Source of the DNA: Adenanthera pavonina
Lineage: Eukaryota > Streptophyta > Magnoliopsida > Fabales > Fabaceae
Direction: 5' to 3'
Length of the DNA: 64,000 bases
NCBI GenBank assembly: GCA_026686845.1
Contig: JAIVEN010000003.1
Coordinates: 4,900,501 to 4,964,500 of the forward strand
The first letter of the stretch is position 1. Every line of letters begins with the position of its first letter. Below the pieces are notes generated by a model. The model worked only from the letters and a program-made list of their open reading frames with translations, did no database searches and was not told the origin of the DNA. The position numbers and the translations under genes were made by a program. Below are positions 1 through 12,624 of this stretch, one piece after another.

Positions 1-2086
1 TCACTCTCCATTATAAAATTTGTTTAATTTTTTTCATAGAAAATAGATGAGAGCTTGGAGTTGAAGGCTAGTTCTATAATCTCTAAACATAATTATTCCG
101 GTATTCACAATGTTTCGAAGGACTCAAAGCTCAAAAAAGATAAAGAATACTCCCTCCTACATTCCTCAAGAAATAAATGGAGGTATTGAGCGATGGGCTA
201 ATAGCCTACGAAACAAGAAAGTTTTACATTGCACAAATTGGTTGAGATACAGCCATGAGAACAACACAAGGAGATCTGACGTTGGGCCAGGAAGATAACT
301 AAAGGAACCCAAAAAAAATAAAAGCAGAACAAAACGAGACAAATAGGAACACTGGAATACTAACTTTTTTTAAAAAAATACAACAGGAACAGGCTTTTTT
401 TTGTGAACAGAAACAGTTTTTTATATTGCATCCATGGTGTGATCGGGCGAGTGTTAGGCCCGTATTTCTTTTAGGCCGAGAAAGGAACTTCTTTGCATGA
501 GTTATGTCCTGTGGCAATCAATCCCAACGATGTATAAATGCAATTTTCATTTTTGCGTTTTTTACTTTCACTCGTTCCAAATCCAAATATTGTGGAAGCT
601 ATATTAGTTAAGCTTCTCAATGGATTTTATATGATTAACTTTTTTAAATAATAAAATGAGGATCAACCAAATACGCTTTTCCCCACTTAAATCTCCATCT
701 ACAGATTCGACTGCCTGGAATGTTATTGAATTTTTGTATTTGTTTAATTTCTCTGTTTATCTACTGCTTTAATTCATTGGTAATAAATGGATAAATTCAC
801 CATTTGTGCTGTTCCGATTTTCGTTTAATTTATACATAATCTCCATCTACAAATTTTTGTTTTTATTTATTTATAATTTTAAAATTTTAAGAAGACGTTT
901 ATTATTATTTTTTCAACTATACCCTCATTTGTTATTTTAAAAATAAAATATAATATTAATTGCTCTTATTTATTTATTTATTTACTTATTTATTTTTAAG
1001 GGAATATTAGAAAATTAAAAAAAATCTAACATATTAATTGTACCTATTAATCTGTGTTAAAATTTTAAATAATATAAAAAAATAAATAGAGAGGGTATTA
1101 ATTATGAAAGATGAAGCTTATCAGTTAATGGATGAGATTACTGAATGCAAAAGCATCCATGGAATGCATTTCCCACATAGCCATAAGAACTTATAATTAA
1201 TTGATTAAGTAAAAGAAACCGTGATTTTTCTTGATGCTTACGACAATAGGAGGGAGGTTTTTCCCCCTGTATCAACTTTTGACTAACATAATTGGCCAAA
1301 AAAAGCTTTTGACTAACAAACATTTAATTTGGTGAGAATCCAACAAACTCAGCCTATTATTCAAAGCAAAATAATTCTGCTGATAGTATATCAAATAGTA
1401 GAGGCATTCCATAATTTCTAAAATGTCTGTTAAAGTAGTGCATGTTTGGTGTTAGAGTATATATTGAAATCTCAATTATATATAATCAATCATGTAGCGT
1501 GTTCCTATCATTCGATCAGGGAAATTATTTTTACACTCTTTGTTGTCCTATTCTTCACTTTCTCCATCTTTCTGGAATGGTATCGAAGCCACTGCCTTTG
1601 TAAAGTGCATGTGTGTGATTTTGGTTTATTTCTGCTTAATATGATCATAACGATGTGTGTAAATTGAAAAGGATAGAACCTTTTAATATAATTTTTTTAT
1701 ATGATCAAGAGTATCCCTCGCTAATAACAAAAATTAATCTGTCTTAACCTACTAAAAGCTAAAACTATATTTCTTCCCACTAAATTTACTCTATACACAA
1801 AGGATAAGAACCAAATTCCCAACTACATATTTAAGAAATAGCGGATATTAATACTCACGTCAATTAACCTGAATTGACATTTATGATAATTTATTTATTA
1901 AATCAAAAAGTGATAAAGAATACGTAAGATTCATTTTCTCATTTGTCCTCTTTTTTCAATTCTGTTTTCAATTTTTTTTCAAAAATACAATAAAAATTCT
2001 AGATTGTTCAAATAATTATGCTTATTTACTTGTTATTGGATGTTTAATTTTTGAAGAGAGGCCAATATTGCTTAATGAGATTCTCA
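1..2086. other. AT-rich intergenic spacer
   Basis: I see no gene here. Open frames are short (73 codons or fewer), lack family features and are AT-driven. About 841-1095 resembles the Stowaway-like MITE at 14798-15066: both run from a CTCC-type left end through a T-rich stretch to a GAG-type right end next to TA. The left TSD is not clean, so this is a tentative degenerate copy. Confidence 0.6.
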
Positions 2087-4496
2087 CACTACAAAAAAAT
2101 GCCCATTTAGTTACGAATTTTAGAGACGGATTAAAATCTGTCATTATTAGAGACGAAAATAGATATGGATAACGAATTTTTTTAACAAAATAACTTTCTT
2201 TCATATTAAAAATAATGGAAAAGTATTAGAGACGGAGTTTGAGAGGGGTATATATCGTTTCTAATAAAATCCATCTCTAAATCCGTATCTAATAATATGA
2301 TAGAGACAGACTTAGTAACAGCTAATTTTTCATCGCTAAAATAAAAAAGTCCGTCTCTACATCCGTCTCTAAAAATATCCTATTATTTCATGAAAATTCT
2401 TTAACATTAGAGATGAATTTTGTGACGGATAAAAATTTGTCACTAAACCTATATCTAATTTTTTTTTAGATGGATTTAGATACGTATTTTTAATGAATGC
2501 ATAAATAAATACCTTGCCCTAAATTCGTCTCTAATATCTATTTAGAGATGAACTTAGAGACACATTTGTAATGAACGTAGCAACGGATGCCTTGTCTGTC
2601 TCTAAATTAATCTCTAATTCACATTTAGAGACGAATTTAGATTCGGATTTTTTTTAAATTACTTCAATTTTATATAGTATTATTTTTTAATATTGTAATA
2701 TGTTAATTTAAATTTTGAGAGATATTTTTAAATTTTGGGTATTTTTTAAATATTATAGTATGTTAAATGGACCAAACTCATGAGTTAACTAATTTAAGTT
2801 AAGTGAATTGTATTTCTAATCATATTAAAAGACATTTCAAAAAGCGACATTAAACTAAACCACCAGAATTCTAAAACCTAATGTTTCTTTTATTTTTTTA
2901 GGAGCATGCTTGGTAGTTGATGGAAGAAGATCGAGAAATTGAGAATATAGGATGAGAATGAAAAATAAGAAATGAATGAGAGAGTAGATATATAGAGAAC
3001 TTTGAGATTAGAAATAGTAAAATGAAATTAAAGGAAGCGTTGAAGTTTTAAGAATTTTTAGACTAAAAGAGAACGTAAGCAATTTTATCATAGATGACAT
3101 TTAATTGTCCTAGTAATTAACAAATATCTAGAATCAATTAATATTAAACAATATTTTTTATTTAATTAGTAATCCATATGTTGATAAATTTTTTATAGTG
3201 GATATGTTTGTAGAATTGATTTAAAAAAAATTGTATTTTTAATAATATCATTTGGTTTAAAATATCTAAGTAGATTATCTTAATTTTATTAATTTATTTT
3301 ACTTTAAATTAATAAGTTAATTTTTAATTCTATTTCATGATAATAATTTCAAAAAATTGTGACAACAATAAATTTATTATAAACTTATTAATCATTAATT
3401 TTTTCTAAATCAATCTTCTTTTGAGAATTTACATCTACATTTTAAAATTAAAGTTAAAAGTAATAATGATACTAAAAAATAAATCAAATCAAAATCAAAT
3501 AAAATTTCAATCATTTTTCATTAGGAATCCATAATTAAATTTATGGTGTAAATAATAAAAAGATATGTTCCTTTCTAAATTTAAAATGGATATATATAAT
3601 ACTTAACTAAGACTTTGGGTTAAATCATGGATTGACATAAAACTCGATCATATCTGGTTCCCTCCCACTTCTAATATATATTAAGCATATATATAATATA
3701 ATTTATTAAATAATATAAAATACGATATATATATATATATTGATATGACTATGCAAAAAATAACATAATAAAATATTAAAAATATAAATCATAAACATAA
3801 TACATATAATTATTTTTATTTACAAATAAAAATTAAATTTAAAAGTCGGCTAGGAAAATATTTTTTTTCTTTCCAAAGTAAAACAAATATATTTATAGGA
3901 AAATTATTTAAGATCTAAACAAAATAATATAAATATTCATATAAATATAAATATATATAAATAAAATATTTTATGATATTAATAATTGAATATAAAACAT
4001 ATGTGTATTTTTTTTAATAATATATTGACTTATAAATATATATGTTTATATATTAGTGTGTAGATAAATAATATATATTTAATATTACATATAGAGACTG
4101 CAGAAACATTTCAGTTCAATTGGCAACATGATGACTACAAAGGTATTGGAAGTAAGAGATTATGACTTCGAACTGGGTGAGACATATGGGTTTTGGGCTA
4201 GGGGGTGAAGTGGCTAATGGTTATATTCTATTTTTATTATTTTATTTGATTATTTTTAACAATTTTGGTAACAAATTTTGATTGAGATTAGAGATGAATT
4301 TGTTTTATTTAGAGACGGAATAAATCCATCTCTAAATAAAGATGGATGAGTTAATCCCTTTCTAATTATTTAGCGACGCCACTTTTGGAGACGACTTAAA
4401 TGTTGTCTCTAAATTCATCTCTAATAGATTAGAGACGGATTTTGAGTTATTTAGTGACAGATTTTCGCCATCTCTAAATATTTTTTTTTTGTAGTG
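2087..4496. mobile_element. Non-autonomous CACTA (En/Spm-like) transposon
   Basis: The left end is CACTACAAAAAAATG at 2087 and the right end is TTTTTTTGTAGTG finishing at 4496, a perfect inverted CACTACAAAAA terminus. A 3-bp target duplication, TCA, lies at 2084-2086 and 4497-4499, the length expected for CACTA elements. Subterminal regions (about 2110-2660 and 4270-4480) are packed with both orientations of a TTAGAGACGGA-like motif, the type of subterminal repeat a CACTA transposase binds. The 2.41-kb element has no recognisable transposase. Its core (about 2660-4260) is about 80% AT and holds no coding frame. It was presumably mobilised in trans; intact ends and TSD suggest it is fairly young. 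Confidence 0.93.
2110..2660. repeat. Left subterminal repeat array of the CACTA element
   Basis: More than a dozen degenerate copies of AGAGACGGA / TCCGTCTCTA occur in both orientations, often paired as inverted repeats around short spacers. A matching right array lies at about 4270-4480. By analogy with En/Spm these are transposase-binding sites, and the paired orientations would also fold into hairpins in a transcript. Confidence 0.85.
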
Positions 4497-4781
4497 TCAC
4501 ACGATTGTAGGGAATATACATCGAGAATATACCTTCATACTATCATACCTATTTTCAGCATGTGGTTGAAATGGGTAGTGTGCTCAATTATGCAAATAAT
4601 TTTTCCCCTTCAGTGACCTGCATGACAAAAGCAAGGAGACGCGATTTAACTCAATCATAGCTTGTTTGGGTGGTGGCAATAATCACTTAATGATGAGGTT
4701 ATTAATTTTCATCTACAATTTTAATAATTTCATTATGTATTGAAACCTGGACATTACATCCAGCATTCCATATAAAGAGGA

Positions 4782-4795
4782 GGGGGGGGGGGGGG
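4782..4795 (+). repeat. Poly-G tract (14 G)
   Basis: An uninterrupted run of 14 G is followed by TGTGGGGG. It is unusual in this AT-rich spacer and capable of G-quadruplex pairing. The exact length is prone to sequencing error. Confidence 0.85.
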
Positions 4796-5638
4796 TGTGG
4801 GGGAAGGAGCTGAATTTACAACTTTCGTACCGACCAGCACGAACATGCTATGATTGTTGGCGGGTCAATCCTAAGTTCCTAGTTATGATTATTGGCGGGT
4901 CAATTCTAACTTCCTAGCCCAAAAAGAGAGAAACAGTGGGTAATAAAGTTAATGGTAACTTGTAATTAGTGAAATATACAGCCAAGGATTAATAAGCCTT
5001 TATTTACATAAAAATCATTGAAATAAGTTTTGCACATTTTAATAATAGAGACTTTTTCATATATATAATAAAAAATTAAATCTAAAATAATATATCTAAG
5101 AGACTAAACTATCTAACAACTATATTATATATGACATTATTGATAATGGTAACTTATAATTTAAAAGATTGTGTAAGTAATGTGATATGCAAAAATTTAA
5201 GAATTAAAAAAGGAGACAATATGAGCATGCATTGAATCAGTTATTTTTTTCTCATTAAGAATATTTTATGAACTTTTTGTTTCAGATAATACAGATTCCA
5301 AATGTGTGAAATTTAAAAGCCATGCTATGATGATTGAATTTGAATGACTTAAATTTGTAGGTTTATGTGGAAATTAAAAGCCAGCGTAGGGCCAACTAAC
5401 TCAGGTGCATGTGGACGTGGAACCCACAGGAAGGGCGTTATTTGATTTTGGGTTGAATTGAAAGCACAATATGAATAAATGTAATAAAGTTTATAGAAAG
5501 GTGCAATATTCTTTTATTTTTGGCCAAGAAAAAAAAACTATGTCCCCATTTTAGATTTTATGCTCACTTGTAACTTAGAAAGAAAGGGAGGGAATAGAGG
5601 TTACAAATATTCTAATGAGTATACACATATGTGTATGA

Positions 5639-5651
5639 GGGGGGGGGGGGG
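5639..5651 (+). repeat. Poly-G tract (13 G)
   Basis: This is a second long G run on the same strand, 0.85 kb from the first, followed by AGAGAG. The length is uncertain for the same reason. Confidence 0.85.
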
Positions 5652-6780
5652 AGAGAAATGCCCACACACAATGTATGTAATGTTCTAAAAGTTTGAAAAC
5701 CAAAAAATAGAAAAATTTGGAAATTTAGATATTATTAAATATCAACAGATGAAACTAAACATGCAGTCTAATGCTTTTGGAGATCATATTATTCAGAATT
5801 GCTTTTTCGTGTTCATAAAAATTATAGTAATTGGTCGTGGTATGTGTGAAAATTAAGGTGGGGGGCGAATATTTTGGAAGGCACAAGAGAGATGTCGGGT
5901 AGCCATGAGTGACGTGGATGGGGGGGATCTTGGGAAAGATTCTCTGGCTCCGCCCGCCTCCCTTCCCTCCAGTCATGTCAGTACTGTTGTTTGGATGTGA
6001 CGTTCACCAATCCACATGCCACTCTGCCCCCACGCCCTCCCTTCTATTCGACGTCGACGACCTCTACTTCAACCCCACACCAACTCCGCTTTCCCTTGCT
6101 TCAATTCCCCCATCCCTATCCCGCACTTTGCTGTTTGCTTTCATTTCTTATTAATTTCTCCACTTACGTGTTTCATTATACTACAATCCCCACCCCAGGA
6201 CTAGGAGGACCTTTTCTTCTGCCCTTCGCTTTTAACAACCTTACACATCATTACATACTTAACTTTTTTTCTCTCGCCTTCATTTGCATCTCTGCCTGCC
6301 TTCATGCCCTCTTTCTCTTCCAACTGGGCGCAGCTGCTCTTCTTAATTTACCCCCGACCACTTCCTTTTGAAACAAACGTTCTTCTACTTTTCTTTTTTA
6401 AATTTTTTTACCGCCCTTGCCGGTTTTCTGTTCCACGTAAGATGTGTGCTGTTCACTTTTCAAATTATAAATATTTTAAAAAAAAATTATTAATATCTCA
6501 AAACTTCTCCCCCAGCCTACTGTTCCCATCTCCATTAGTATTATTTTCGATTTATATGTGAGTTTGGGCCGGCCCCGTCATGAGTACAGTAGCTTTTTCA
6601 AATGGTGTGGATTTTTTTCCAATCTTTTGTGTGGTGGTGGATTCCCTTACCCACGTCCCACAACCCAACATAATAATATACCAATTATTGTACGACGATC
6701 CACTCACTAGTCAGTAGTGCCTTCCTTTCCACATGCAAGCGTCCCTCCTCCATCATCATAAGCCCTACACTTGTTCAACA

Positions 6781-6798
6781 TATATATATATATATATA
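6781..6798. repeat. (TA)9 microsatellite
   Basis: Nine uninterrupted TA units. A longer imperfect TA tract lies nearby at 7031-7068. Confidence 0.95.
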
Positions 6799-7030
6799 CG
6801 TATGTATATATGCTTGTCTTGTGCGCGCATTCATTCTATACAACTTGAATGCCAAGTTCTGCCGCAAACATATGTACACAAATTAATTAGGATTAAACTT
6901 ATTGACATGCCACGATCCTCAAGGATAAAAAATCGGCCTTTCGCCCAACATGCATGCATATATATATTTGACCGCCTTACAAGATGTTGATGGTATCGAT
7001 CACATTTTTCCTTGAACAAACAAGATTCCG

Positions 7031-7035
7031 AATAT

Positions 7036-7067
<32 letters not shown>

Positions 7068-7068
7068 T
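7031..7068. repeat. Imperfect (TA)n microsatellite
   Basis: Two TA runs are separated by a short A interruption, 38 bp in all. Confidence 0.95.
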
Positions 7069-7459
7069 CCTGATTACTCCCTCATTTTAATTGAGAGATC
7101 GAGTAAGCTGTAGGGTGTGCACAAACAAATCAGTCCTTCTCAGTGAGAGGGACGTGCAATATGAATATGCTGCCTCGCCCTCAAAGCTGGGAAGTGAGGG
7201 TCCTCCTATTTTATCACCCACCTAACCATTCCTCTCTAATTTCCTAACTTTTAAAATCGCTTCATGCATAAAATATAATAGTGCGGGATTCCATTCCACC
7301 CAGTCATCATGACCCTTATCGTTTTATTATTAATTCATTATTATAAAACACGCAGACAATACCTAAACAGCCAAACCCAACGTGCTTTCTATTTTTAAAT
7401 AATTTTTTAATTAGTATTTTGTTTATTAGCCTCAACCTCTTAGCAGCAAGGTCTATATA

Positions 7460-7551
7460 CTCCCTCTTAGCAGTATTAGAATTTGAAAGTAACAGATAAA
7501 TGGAAACAAATTTTTTTTTTCAAATGACAATTAAAAAATAAATAGAGGGAG
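7460..7551. mobile_element. Short Stowaway-like MITE
   Basis: The 92-bp unit has inverted ends CTCCCTCTTAG and (on the other strand) CTCCCTCTATT, and is flanked on both sides by TA, the Tc1/mariner-type target duplication. It has no coding capacity. It shares the CTCCCTC terminus with the longer MITEs in this window and looks like an internally deleted member. Confidence 0.75.
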
Positions 7552-7900
7552 TAGCTAGGAACCTTCATGTTTATTACTAGAGAAATTCTTAAAATATTCT
7601 AAAACAAATAAATTAATTCATTTTATTAGTAAATAAATTTCATTTGGTTTGATTTGAATTCACAGATAATAGTTGCTATGGGGAAGTAAGTGACCGAAGC
7701 CAGCCAATAACGGTCCTCATCTTCTCCGCAAACGATCGAGGGTAGGGGAAGTAGTCTCTTAGTTAAATGGTTGAAATTTTATAAATATTTTGAGCCGTAG
7801 GCCCCTGGGTTTATGGAACATGGAAAAAAAAAGTTGAAATCGACCTTGACCATTATCTTTTAAGGTCCATGCTGGCTGCTCCACTCTTTCTTCCTGTGGT

Positions 7901-7916
7901 CTCTCTCTCTCTCTCT
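7901..7916. repeat. (CT)8 microsatellite
   Basis: Eight CT units just before a TATATATA stretch. Confidence 0.95.
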
Positions 7917-8332
7917 AGTATATATATAAAATATGTGTCTCTGTCTGCGTTTGTCAGCATGTATGCTTTTTCCGTCAACCATGGAAATAGAATCACCCAC
8001 ATATTATAATAAATTTATTCAGATTCATGTATATGGCAATGAATATCAATTAATATAAACGTAACCTGACTCTTTTTTTTTTTCCCATTGTAACGTGACT
8101 CTTACTGTAGGTGCCATTTGTTTTCAACTTATCAAAATGAAATTTTGGCAAAATTGCTTTGTGGCTTTATACTAGTGTACTTTATGTTTGAATGTTTTTT
8201 TTTTAATTAGTTTTGGCGAAAGTTATTATATTAAGATGATTTTAATCAAAAGTACTTTTAGATGTGTAATTTTTTTTTAATTTTTAATGGATAAGTTTTC
8301 ATTTTTCAATACCTATTTAATAAATAAATAAA

Positions 8333-8350
8333 TGTGTGTGTGTGTGTGTG
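8333..8350. repeat. (TG)9 microsatellite
   Basis: Nine uninterrupted TG units preceded by a short AAAT tetramer run. Confidence 0.95.
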
Positions 8351-10528
8351 TTTTACTAAAATAAAAAAAAAAATCAAAAGCAAACTGAGTTAAGGCAACG
8401 AATAAGCAACTTGGAAGCTGTTTCTCATTCAATTCAACAGAGTTTTGAGGTGTAGTTAAGTTTTGAAAGGTGTTTTATTTTAGCATCCACACAGATTAAA
8501 GAAAAAAAAGCAAATTTAGTTTTGGATTGAAACTTGATATTCAATTGAAAACCAAACAAGTCCGTACGTTTTATCCTTTTATTTGCATTTTAAAGCCAAA
8601 GCAATGGGGGGCAAGCAGGGTGTAAATTTTTTTAATAAAATTCAATTTTTTTACTACATTGATAATAACAATTTTTTACAATCTTAATTCTTTGGAGCAT
8701 GGCCATTCGATGCAATTTATTTTGATCTGATCTGGTACAAAAGGCTTTTCTGTATACAGTAATTTTTGAATAAAAAATTCATAAATATTCTTATCTTATA
8801 TTATTGAATGGAGGGGGTAGTTAAAATTTAAAAATATATAAAAAAAGAAATGTAATGTGCTAGAGGACAAAAAAGTAGCAAAACGAGGGGAATCTCCATT
8901 TAAATATTATTACTGCCAGATACTTCTTTGTAATGAGTATGCGCCCAGCCTCGGGGTAAATAAAAAATTGGGGATTTTTTTTAGGCCTGAAATTGAGGAA
9001 AAGTTCAAATAGGACATTTGTCATGAATTTTTTTTATTCGAGTAATAAAAAATATCAAAGTGGAGCGGAGCCAAAGGGAAAGTATAAAGAAAGTAATCTA
9101 GCTAGAGAGAGCAGTGATTATTTATATGAAGGGGGAAGGAGAATAAAAAAGTAGAGAGAGACCAGATCGCATCTCAAAAGATTCATGTGACATGGGGTCT
9201 GACCCTTTGTGACAGCGTGTCTGCGTTTGAAACAGCGGTTGGCAAAAACCACGAGGATTCCTTTCCAAAGATGAATCTACCAGATACGGGGGCGTGGCCC
9301 AGACACAGTAGCCAAGTAGCCAAACAACAATAATATTACTTACTTCTTCTGTCCAAGTGTTTTTTATTTTATCTTAAATATAAAAAATTAATTATTATAT
9401 ATTATCAAAAAAATATTTTTATTTAATTTATGAGAAAAAAATAATTCAATAACAATAATTTTGAAAAGATAATATAATTTTTTAAAAGATAAAAATAATT
9501 AATTAATTTTAATTTCCAGAATTCTTATGATTTGATTAAAATCATTGTATACTGAGAATCTTAATTTTTTAAGGACCTCGAGCATTAATTAGTAATAATA
9601 AAACATGATTGAAATGAAAGTAGCCGTAGTAGGTGGGGGTGTGGGGGGAGGGGTGTTTAGTGGACAAAAACAATTGAAAAAGGAGAAGCCGGTTGCGCCC
9701 GGGTTTTGGCTGTTTGTGGAATCTGGAGGGTAGGGGCAATTTCGTAACTTTGTCAACGCATCACACCTGTCAGTGTGAATGAAGGATGCGAGAAGGCTTC
9801 CTCTACGTGACTCGTTCACCCCCACCTGGCACCACTCAAGAGAAGCTTGTTCGAATATCTTCTACGTTTTAATAACGTTCTCATAACAATTTTATAAAAT
9901 TATATTTTAAAATAAATTTTAAAAAAATAAAAAAATTTATTTAAATAATAATTATCAAAATTATAACTAGATATGTTATTTAAAATTTATAATGGATATT
10001 TTCTATCATTTTCTTGTAGTTTACAAAACAAATAATATAGAATATCTTAAAAAGTATTTTAAATTTTCTGTTATTTTATTTTTTTAATTTTTAGAATATT
10101 TTGTAAAAAAAATTATTAAACAAGTTTTTTTCGTTTTTTAAAATTAAAAAAAACTATTATACAAAAATAAAAAAACTGTTATAAGAATGTGAATCGTTAA
10201 TGATAATTTTTTTCTTTTTCATGTTCTCTTAATTAATTAAGGAGTGGTATTATTAATTAATTAAGAAGTGTAGCATAATATAATGATGTTGTTTGTGACC
10301 TTAGGAGAGAGATTAATATTTTAACTAATATTTTTTATTTTTAATAAATATATAAGAAACATGGGAAAGAAATCATACTATCAATGGAAAGAAATAAAAA
10401 ATCCATTTCCAATGGAAGGATCGCCAACCTTGGAGGTTTAGGCCAAAGCCTTGTGGGTTTGAAATTTAAGACTTGCAATTCAAATCAGTAGAGTAATTAT
10501 TTTGCAAATGTATATACAATATATTTAA

Positions 10529-10550
10529 AAATAATAATAATAATAATAAT
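10529..10550. repeat. (AAT)7 microsatellite in the asparaginase promoter
   Basis: About seven AAT/ATA units lie about 200 bp upstream of the asparaginase start codon, so length alleles could be a convenient marker or affect the promoter. Confidence 0.95.
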
Positions 10551-10670
10551 ACAGAGTGAGAGAATTTTATTTTAATGAAATCAGTAACGGAAGGCAGAAA
10601 ATACAACTGGAGAGGTCAGGGGCATTCCAATTTAATTCCAACACAATACTCATTTCAAGTCCGAAGCTGT

Positions 10671-10678
10671 CTATAAAA
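10671..10678 (+). promoter_or_regulatory. Probable TATA box of the asparaginase gene
   Basis: CTATAAAA sits 74 bp ahead of the ATG at 10752. That allows a transcription start near 10700-10710 and a short 5' leader of about 40-50 nt, normal plant spacing. It is the only good TATA match right upstream in the otherwise mixed-composition leader. Confidence 0.7.
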
Positions 10679-10751
10679 CCCCTATCATCCCATCGCTTCC
10701 AGTGGCACACAAAAGCTTTGTGAGGGCAGAGACAGCAAGAGGGAGAAAGAG

Positions 10752-12399
10752 ATGGGAGGCTGGGCTATAGCGGTGCATGGCGGAGCTGGTGTCGATCCAA
10801 ATCTCCCACCCCTGCGCCAGGAGGAGGCCAAGCAACTCCTCACACGCTGTCTCCATCTTGGCATCTCTGCTCTTCGTTCCAATCTTCCCGCCATCGATGT
10901 CGTCGAACTTGTCGTATGTCCTCTCCCTACCCACCCTTGCATCACATTCTCTTTTACCAAAACCACTTTATTGGAAACGTAGTCACAATGTGTGTTCTGA
11001 AGCGTCTAGATCCCCCATATGTCATCCGCAGTTCATGCATGGTTTTAGTCACTCAGTGTCGGCATTTCACATGGATGTTATTTTGTAGTTCAGTTATATT
11101 GACTCTAGATGAAAATTTAAACGCATATATGCAATCCTTGGTTCTGTGTTTTTGTGAACGATCGCCGTGACAGCTTCTTTTTCTTTTTCTGTGGACAGGT
11201 GAGGGAACTGGAAACAGATCCCCTGTTCAACTCTGGTCGTGGATCTGCTCTGACAGAAAAGGGGACAGTCGAAATGGAGGCGAGCATCATGGATGGTCCA
11301 AAAAGAAGATGCGGCGCGGTATCGGGGGTCGCCACCGTTAAAAACCCGATTTCGCTGGCCCGACTCGTCATGGAAAAGTCCCCCCATTCGTACCTGGCTT
11401 TCAACGGTGCGGAAGAATTCGCAAGGCAACAGGTTCGTCTTTCTCTATTTTCACCCTCATCGGCACAATCCATGTTCAATTCGAGTTTTGTCTTTATGTT
11501 TCAGGAAAAGTCTGGTGCTTTTTGCGTAGTTCACGTGTATACATTTTTTTTAAAAAAAAAGAAATAAAGAAAGATAAAATATTGATGGACATAATTTGTT
11601 TACGTTAGCAAAGATGCGGTGTGATTGTCGAGGTTTACGAACTAAAGGGTTGGGATTGGTGGTGCAGGGGGTGGAGCTGGTGGAGAACGAGTATTTCATC
11701 ACCCCTGAAAATGTGGGAATGCTGAAGCTGGCAAAGGAAGCGAACGCTATTTTGGTACGTGATCAAATTGAATGGTGCCTTTTGGGTGATTAGTAGTATT
11801 GTGAGAAAGAGCGTTGACGGAATCCAAATGGCAGGAGTATATTTGATTTGCTGAGGTACTAACTTTTAACATTTTTGGGTGGGGGGAATTATGCAATGCA
11901 GTTTGACTACAGGATTCCAACGGCGGGATACGAGACGTGCGGATCAGGGGTTGAGAGTCCACTGCAAATGAATGGACTGCCAATCAGCGTATACGCGCCG
12001 GAGACGGTGGGGTGCGTGGTGGTGGACAGCGAGGGACGGTGTGCTGCTGCCACGTCGACGGGGGGGTTGATGAACAAGATGAGGGGGAGGATCGGTGACT
12101 CACCCCTGATCGGTGCTGGGACCTACGCGTGCGAGGTGTGTGGGGTATCATGCACGGGGGAGGGGGAAGCCATCATACGCGGAACGCTGGCGCGTGAGGT
12201 GGCGGCGGTGATGGAGTACAAAGGGCTGGGCCTACAGGAAGCAGTGGACTTGGTGATAAAGGAAAGGCTGGACGAAGGGAAGGCGGGCCTTATAGCGGTG
12301 TCCAAGAGTGGAGAAGTGGCTTATGGGTTCAACTGTAATGGCATGTTCAGGGGGTGTGCCACCCAGGATGGCTTCATGGAAGTTGGAATCTGGGAATGA
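10752..12399 (+). CDS. ASPGB1: L-asparaginase / isoaspartyl peptidase, K+-dependent type (4 exons)
   Basis: This plant-type Ntn-hydrolase splits L-asparagine to aspartate and ammonia and can also hydrolyse beta-aspartyl peptides; it acts in the cytosol and recycles transported nitrogen. I read four exons: 10752-10913, 11199-11432, 11668-11754 and 11902-12399. Each is flanked by GT/AG and all introns are phase 0 (285, 235 and 147 bp). The product is 326 aa, close to the roughly 325 aa of Arabidopsis ASPGB1. The N-terminal HGGAG motif, NSGRGS and MEASIMDG segments mark the alpha chain. PETVGCVVVD carries the autocleavage nucleophile, Thr196, which would become the N-terminus of the beta chain; GRIGDSPLIGAGTYA is the substrate/glycine-rich part. 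The start ATG follows a TATA box at normal distance and gives the family MGGWAIAVHGGAG beginning. Overall similarity is to the K+-dependent (B1) rather than the A1 paralogue, a judgement from remembered sequence. No lesion is seen. Confidence 0.95.
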
Positions 12400-12618
12400 T
12401 AATTCTGTTTGTTTGTTTGGTTGGTTGGTATATTAAGTACTACCTACGTACTAGGGTATATTATTAGTTAGTTTCTGCCTGCCTCTTGCTTTGGAGTCGC
12501 GTGTTTGGCTGCACCCTCCCTCCTCAACTTCTATTTTAAGAGGGTCCTAGAATCACCTACTCTTTGATTCTGAATATGTATCCAACTGTCAAATAATAGG
12601 CATTTTCTCTTTTCTCCA

Positions 12619-12624
12619 AATAAA
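12619..12624 (+). terminator. Candidate polyadenylation signal of the asparaginase gene
   Basis: AATAAA lies 220 bp after the stop codon, within a U/A-mixed trailer. This is a plausible near-upstream element, but plant signals are loose. Confidence 0.4.

Larger units (their letters stand above)
4500..10670. other. Intergenic region with simple repeats and a short MITE
   Basis: I find no supported gene in these 6.2 kb. The 5900-6560 stretch is pyrimidine-rich and gives open frames up to 126 codons on the plus strand, but they overlap in three frames, are compositionally biased and show no domain. The rest is AT-rich with TA, TG and CT microsatellites, two long G runs and one TSD-flanked MITE, listed separately. 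The 3' part (about 9850-10670) is the distal promoter side of the asparaginase gene. Confidence 0.6.

Noticed and set aside
5909..6561. Overlapping plus-strand open frames of 60-126 codons in a pyrimidine-rich stretch
   Set aside because: Three frames are open at once because of C/T-rich composition; there is no domain, signal or splice structure.
10671..10966. Minus-strand open frames over asparaginase exon 1
   Set aside because: They are antisense shadows of the exon; no known family features.
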